64,000 nucleotides of DNA, from assembly GCF_051622035.1 (NCBI RefSeq), contig NC_135357.1:18845256-18909255 (forward strand), given 5' to 3'. The position numbers were made by a program, and so were the translations under genes. Of the stretch, positions 58,885 to 64,000 are shown in pieces. The DNA comes from Arctopsyche grandis (taxonomy: Eukaryota; Arthropoda; Insecta; Trichoptera; Hydropsychidae). The notes beneath the pieces are model-generated. The model was not told where the DNA came from. It searched no databases and saw only the letters and a list, made by a program, of their open reading frames with translations. Numbering within the stretch: position 1 is the first letter of the stretch; each line of letters begins with the position of its first letter.

Positions 58885-60263
58885 TTAAAGGGAAAACATT
58901 TTTTTTTTACTTTTTAATTTAAGTGGCCAAGTTAAAATTGCAGGCCACTTGGATTTTAAATGTAATAAATACGAACCATGTGACATTATTGAGCATATTT
59001 TGTGTTCTCAATAGGAGAGACGTCATTTTAACTTTTTCCAGAGGGGGGCAAAAGGTAGCTAGTTTGTGGTTTTTTATAAAACCATTTTTTGGAAAAAGCT
59101 TTTGATCGACATGTTATATCTTTTTGCAGTTTCTACTGGCCCAAACTTAAAGTACCGAATAATCGATTTGATTAAGATTCGTTGTATTTCAAATGAGTGC
59201 ATGTTCTTTGGGGGGGGGGGGGGAAATACCCCCCTCTGAGCCTCCAAATTACGTCCCTGCAATGTGCTCTAGTGCTCTTTTTCACTACTAACTGATAACT
59301 GATACTAATTTATCGTCAATTTGCATTCATGTATTTATTATTTAATCAAATGACCAACGACTTTTATGTTTTAAAATTATTTATTATTTCGTAGTTTTCA
59401 TTATATCTTAAACGAACTCCATACATGGGCTGTATAACCAAAATTGTATATGTCAATGGTGACTTATTTTGGCCAAAAGGATAAAAGCCAATGTGGATGA
59501 AATGTAACGTTACAATTCAAATCTATGCGAGAGTAGAAGTTTTGCTTCATAACAAATGTTTTGTTTATTATTATGGTTCGTTTTTGTTTATATACCTTGA
59601 ATATAAAACAGATGATGACTTTTTCATTGTTGTCGACAATGAAAGCTATAATAATTTATATCTTTCACAATAATTCAAGAATGTAGGTAAATATCATCGT
59701 CATCATAATTTTCTCCAATGTTCGTATGGTCTATTTTCATTTTTCTGCATCTTCGTAAATGCATTCGAGCATTACGGTAGATACCTACATTATATATACA
59801 TGCATATGTACATACATATATTCGACGCACTTCATTATTCATGCGTAAATCCATATATGTATGTATGTAAATACACTAGTACCAGTGCATACAGATAGTA
59901 CAAGATTAATACTCTTTTTTTATAATATGAATGAAAATAATGTCCAAAGTCCAGCGAAAACCATTGCAATGATTTTTATAATGGATGTGATTGAATCGCA
60001 AAACGACGGTTACGTTGACACAATTGCAATCTGAAAGTATTCAATCCGGAAAAATACTGATATTTAAAAGACGTTTATGACATATTTATAATAAAAAATT
60101 ACAGAAATAATAAAATTATTTTGTTTCCGCAATTATTTAACTATATTTTGCTTTTTAAAAGGTATATTTTTAACTTTTGAATACTTCGATAGTCGATCGC
60201 CATGAGCATTTCGATGAAAAGTAGCTCCCAACCTCAAAAATATTGGGCACCCTTGCTTTAGAC
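58885..60263. other. intergenic, no gene seen
   Basis: AT-rich; a poly-G run at about 59210-59222 and the ATTACGTCCCTG stretch near 59250 suggest a decayed hAT end. No supported gene. Confidence 0.5.
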
Positions 60264-61310
60264 CAGTGGTCACCAACCTACGGCACACGGGCCGGAACCG
60301 GCCCGCGAGAGATTTTCATCCGGCCGAATTGGCCGGATGAAAATCGGCTGGCATTTTCAATCGATCTTCAAGCGAATGATGGTTTGTAGTCAATATTTAA
60401 AAATGAAATGTTAATTAAATTTCATGCTATATTGAAGGAGTCCAAAAGAGATTATCAAAAGAGATTACCAAAAATAAAAGCATTTGCTAGAAAAATCGTA
60501 TCTAGCAAATTAATTTTTGGAATGAATGAATAACGGGTTTCCGGACACTTTTGATTTTTTAACAACGGGTTTCAGGAAACCCATGGAAACCATTAGGGTG
60601 ACACTAGTAGTAGGACCGGAAGCGTGCCGTTTATTGTTCAATTGTTGTAAATGCTTTGTAAAAAAGGTTCGGCAAACCTTTAACAATGCATTTACAACAT
60701 TTGAACAATAAACGGCCCCCTCAGGGTCCGGGCTTTAGGTGACACCACTGCTAGCACATACATATGCGAACAGACGTTTCCCAAAATGAAATATTTTAAA
60801 TTAAAAAATCGATTACGCTTAACCGATCGGCATCTGGAAAATTTTTTATAAATCGGAACGTCAAATTTGAAACCAGACATTATAAAAATTAGTTCCTCAA
60901 AATAAGCGCAAGCGTCGCACTAATTAAAATCATAACAAATTTTGTTCCATTACTTATCTTGTTTTATATGTTTATATTCACCTGTATATAAAAAGAATAA
61001 AATAAATAAATGTAATGATTTCAATGATTTTTTAATAGTTATCAACCTTTTTATTTTCGAATTTGTACATAGTAACAAAACATATGTACATACAAAAACA
61101 TGTATGCATAATTTAGGTATAAAATCCGTGTTAACATTTTATACAATTATTCCAAAAAAAAATCCTTTTTTATTTTTTAAAAAATTTGTGTATATAAAAA
61201 ATATATGCAAATTTATTTAATTGGATTCCAATAAGATTTATTCCATCCGGCCCTCCATATATTTTAAAATTCTAAACCGGCCCATTTCCCAAAAAGGTTG
61301 GAGACTCCTG
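60264..61310. mobile_element. hAT element with nested MITE
   Basis: Ends CAGTGGTCACCAACC and GGTTGGAGACTCCTG, a familiar hAT (Charlie-like) end type, with a perfect 8-bp duplication CTTTAGAC (60256-60263 and 61311-61318). CCGGCC blocks lie near both ends. Transposase is not intact. The MITE at 60605 is inserted in it. Confidence 0.92.
60605..60737. mobile_element. hairpin MITE nested in hAT element
   Basis: Nearly identical to 51916-52048, 133 bp, with a perfect 8-bp duplication GGTGACAC (60597-60604 and 60738-60745). Confidence 0.92.
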
Positions 61311-61462
61311 CTTTAGACCGTAGATCACAAAATTTTCTAAATACCATTTTCCTCCTTTTCCTTCCGACTTTCACCCGCCCGAGTCACGCCGCGAAAATTG
61401 GCTAGTAAATTGTAAATATAAAGGAAATCAGTTTTTCTATGCATACCTATGTATGTACATAC

Positions 61463-63430
61463 AGGTTTACACTCCATATTCAACATTTTACAAATCAAAT
61501 TGAACATTTTACACTTCAAATTGAACACTTGACAATTCAAATTAAACATTTTAATGTATTTTGTAAAAAAAAAATAATTACGAAATACGTACATAAGATA
61601 CCGGTCAATGTGAAAATTTGCCCGTATCTTATTTTGTTAAGACCAATAGCTGTGTTATTTTGATTTGTAAATTTTTCTGCTCGAAATTTGCTGGGGGATC
61701 CAATAAATTGTCTAAATTTGGAAGACATAATAAATCAGTCTATTGCAACTGTCACTTCTACCGATTGTTATGAATATGTACATGAAACTACCAACAGCTG
61801 CTGTAAAAGAACGTTTATAAATTAAATTAAGTACATACATATGTATTTATGTATCTTTTTTGTACATATGTATATCTGCAGGGAAGTTTTTATTAAATAA
61901 TAAAATTTTAAAAATCACCTTAATTATGTATGTATACATACCAGGGCTGACGAGAAAGGTGGGGGGAGGGTATGCAAATAACCCGGGGCCCGGATTTCGA
62001 AGGGGTAAATAATATGTAAATTTTTAGCAAAAGTATAAAAGCATTATTTGGCCTTTATATTCTTAGGGTTTTTTGGACACTAAGCAAAATGGTATAACTG
62101 TTTTCGAGTAACGGATTTTACCTTCTTATGGCATAATAACATTTAGGGGAAGATCCATTCTGGTGTTCAGAATGGTCAGTTCCCTCATCACAATATCCAA
62201 AACAAATTAGTAAAATAACTCTTGGCCGATTCAAGCAGTTAACAAACGGACCGTTAAAAGTAGGAGATTAGTGCATTTTTACATCGACAATAAAGATAAA
62301 ATCTTTCACATTTACCTATTTGCAAATTTGCTATGAAACTTTTAACTTAAAATTGCAATTATGATGCATGTGCTATTCTTAGAATAATTCAACAGAAATA
62401 TACTAATAATAAATGATTGATTTCAATCGCTAAAAGTATCCGTTTGTCTTTCGACTTTAGGAAAATATCTTATTCAAACATGTTAAAATTTTGTTTATTT
62501 TTTATGATTTAGATTATTTCAAATCAAAGTTAGTTTTTAAATTAATAATATTTGTCGTTTATGAATTCATTTTTATTATTCAACTGTTTTCTATGTTGAT
62601 TAATTTAACCCATAATAAACATGTATTAATCCGAAGTATGTATATGTATATAGAGACATTTTAAAATGCTCTCACAGAAAGAATCATCCCAAATTCAATA
62701 CACTATTACCTATTATTTGCCTGCTTTTCCACAAATAAGTTGATATTTTACGTTTTTTTTATGTTATATGTTTAATTTTTATTTCACGTATGACAGCATT
62801 ATTTTTTTACTAATTAAAATATTTTTTAACGTGTGTATACATACATACATTTGTATGTTTTAATTATTTCATTTTTCATTTTATGTGTTGTTTAAGTTTA
62901 TTGTTGTATTTGATTAATTTCATTTGTTTCAATGTATTGTATTTATGTATATAAATTAATATGAAATATATTTTTATTAATTTAGCAAAGATATCAATTG
63001 AAATACCACATCACTTCCTTTTTTTTTTACATATTTTGAAATTTTTTTTTTTTTACTAAAATGGATCTAGTGGGGGGCCCGGATTTTCAAATTTGCACCG
63101 GGGCCCGAATTTTTTCTCTACAGCCCTGATACATACTACATACATATTATAATTCATCAAGATTTATTTGCAGTATGTATGAAAAGAATACTATTTTTAA
63201 TTATTTTAGTGTGACAAACTTATGTTATATGTATATTTAATTAATTCTTTTTCATTCAGAATGATCCTTAATTATATATGTACATATATATTTATGTATT
63301 AAATTATTATGTAAATAAATAGCCTATGAATAAATTATTTAACTGTTTAATTTGATTTGTAAAATGTTCAATTTGAAGTGTAAAATGTTCAATTTGATTT
63401 GTAAATTGTTCAATTTGGAGTCTAAAACCT
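61463..63430. mobile_element. foldback-like element with minisatellite inverted ends
   Basis: About 90 bp at 61463-61555 aligns with the reverse complement of 63340-63430. Each end is built of tandem units of about 20 bp (AATTGAACATTTTACA with variants). The interior is about 1.8 kb and contains the hAT element at 61942. No coding frame. Confidence 0.65.
61942..63128. mobile_element. hAT-type element
   Basis: Ends CAGGGCTG and CAGCCCTG, perfect 8-bp duplication ATACATAC (61934-61941 and 63129-63136), and GGGGCCCGGATTT blocks near both ends. 1187 bp, AT-rich interior, no intact transposase. Confidence 0.92.
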
Positions 63431-63529
63431 GTTCATGAGGCGAGTATTGTAACAACAATTGAACATTTTTAAATCTGTCGTAAACACAATTGAATAGAGT
63501 TAAGATAAAAAACAAACTAGTAGCACAGT

Positions 63530-63726
63530 AGTTGGAGGTGGAAGCCTCGGGCCTTTGAGGGCATGAAGGGTCCCCAAAATTAGAATAATTTTTGTCTAAG
63601 TCCTTTATTCTGTTACTAATTCAATTTCCTATAAGTTTTTACTGGCTGGCGTGGGGGGGGGGGGGGGGGTGGGGGCTTAAACTCCGATTATGCCTCGGGC
63701 CTCGCACATGCATGATGAGCCACTGA
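63530..63726. repeat. poly-G tract and decayed hAT-like end
   Basis: An approximately 18-bp G run near 63653 lies between two GCCTCGGGCCT copies, ending in GAGCCACTG. It looks like a degraded MITE without a visible target duplication. Confidence 0.4.
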
Positions 63727-64000
63727 AGAAAGCTAATCTAAGCTGGTATTCAAACATGGAGTGTTCGTTGAACTTGTTCGGGTTAGCTTTATTAAATCCG
63801 ACTATTGCTGGATACAAATAGTTATCGTCATTGGGGCAGTTCGCCGCCGCTGGCAGCGCGCGGCGCACGTGTTTTCAATGCTTATCGTTTTCAATTCAAT
63901 TTTTTTTCTGTAAGTTTAGTGCTCAAACAATTTTTTGTTCGTTCCAAGTGTTAGAAAGTGTATAATGAATACTTTATAGTTGTTTTACATTTTACTCATT

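Noticed and set aside
61439-61663. Repetitive 74-codon frame
   Set aside because: Translation of the minisatellite in the left end of the foldback-like element.

Overview
The window is AT-rich genomic DNA from an insect. It has spliced genes with GT/AG introns, arthropod-specific CLIP-domain serine proteases, long (TA)n tracts, dense TACATA/ACATATGT-type simple sequence, and many small DNA transposons. The order cannot be fixed from the sequence alone. No tRNA, rRNA or CRISPR was seen.

Six protein-coding genes are supported. (1) An MCC (mutated in colorectal cancers) homologue fills the left half on the minus strand, from its start at 29782 to its stop at 2155. It is assembled here from 18 exons (802 codons before the stop) and holds a 22.7 kb intron packed with transposons plus a candidate alternative 866-bp exon (8829-9694). 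(2, 3) Two tandem plus-strand CLIP-domain trypsin-like proteases (33532-38962 and 41745-44522) have nine exons each and identical intron phases, so they are duplicates; by their Leu-Ile activation junction they look like CLIP-C proteases of haemolymph immune or developmental cascades. (4) An intronless UDP-N-acetylhexosamine pyrophosphorylase (UAP1/mummy type) lies at 46907-48385 on the minus strand. (5) A C2H2 zinc-finger gene (52980-54811, plus) faces (6) RBM48 (55004-56072, minus), tail to tail, with 192 bp between their stop codons.

The rest is mostly mobile-element sequence: hAT elements and MITEs with 8-bp target duplications, two non-autonomous Helitron families, a pair of piggyBac-type MITEs, a tRNA-derived SINE, large palindromic foldback elements, a foldback-like element whose ends are inverted minisatellites, and a LINE relic. 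Regions 44523-46906, 50000-52540 and most of 56073-60263 show no recognisable gene.

The most unusual signal is a small stem-loop family at three dispersed loci (21456, 24740, 32707) plus one truncated copy. Its loop is conserved, but its 10-bp stem has a different sequence at each locus while staying complementary, which is a covariation-like pattern.
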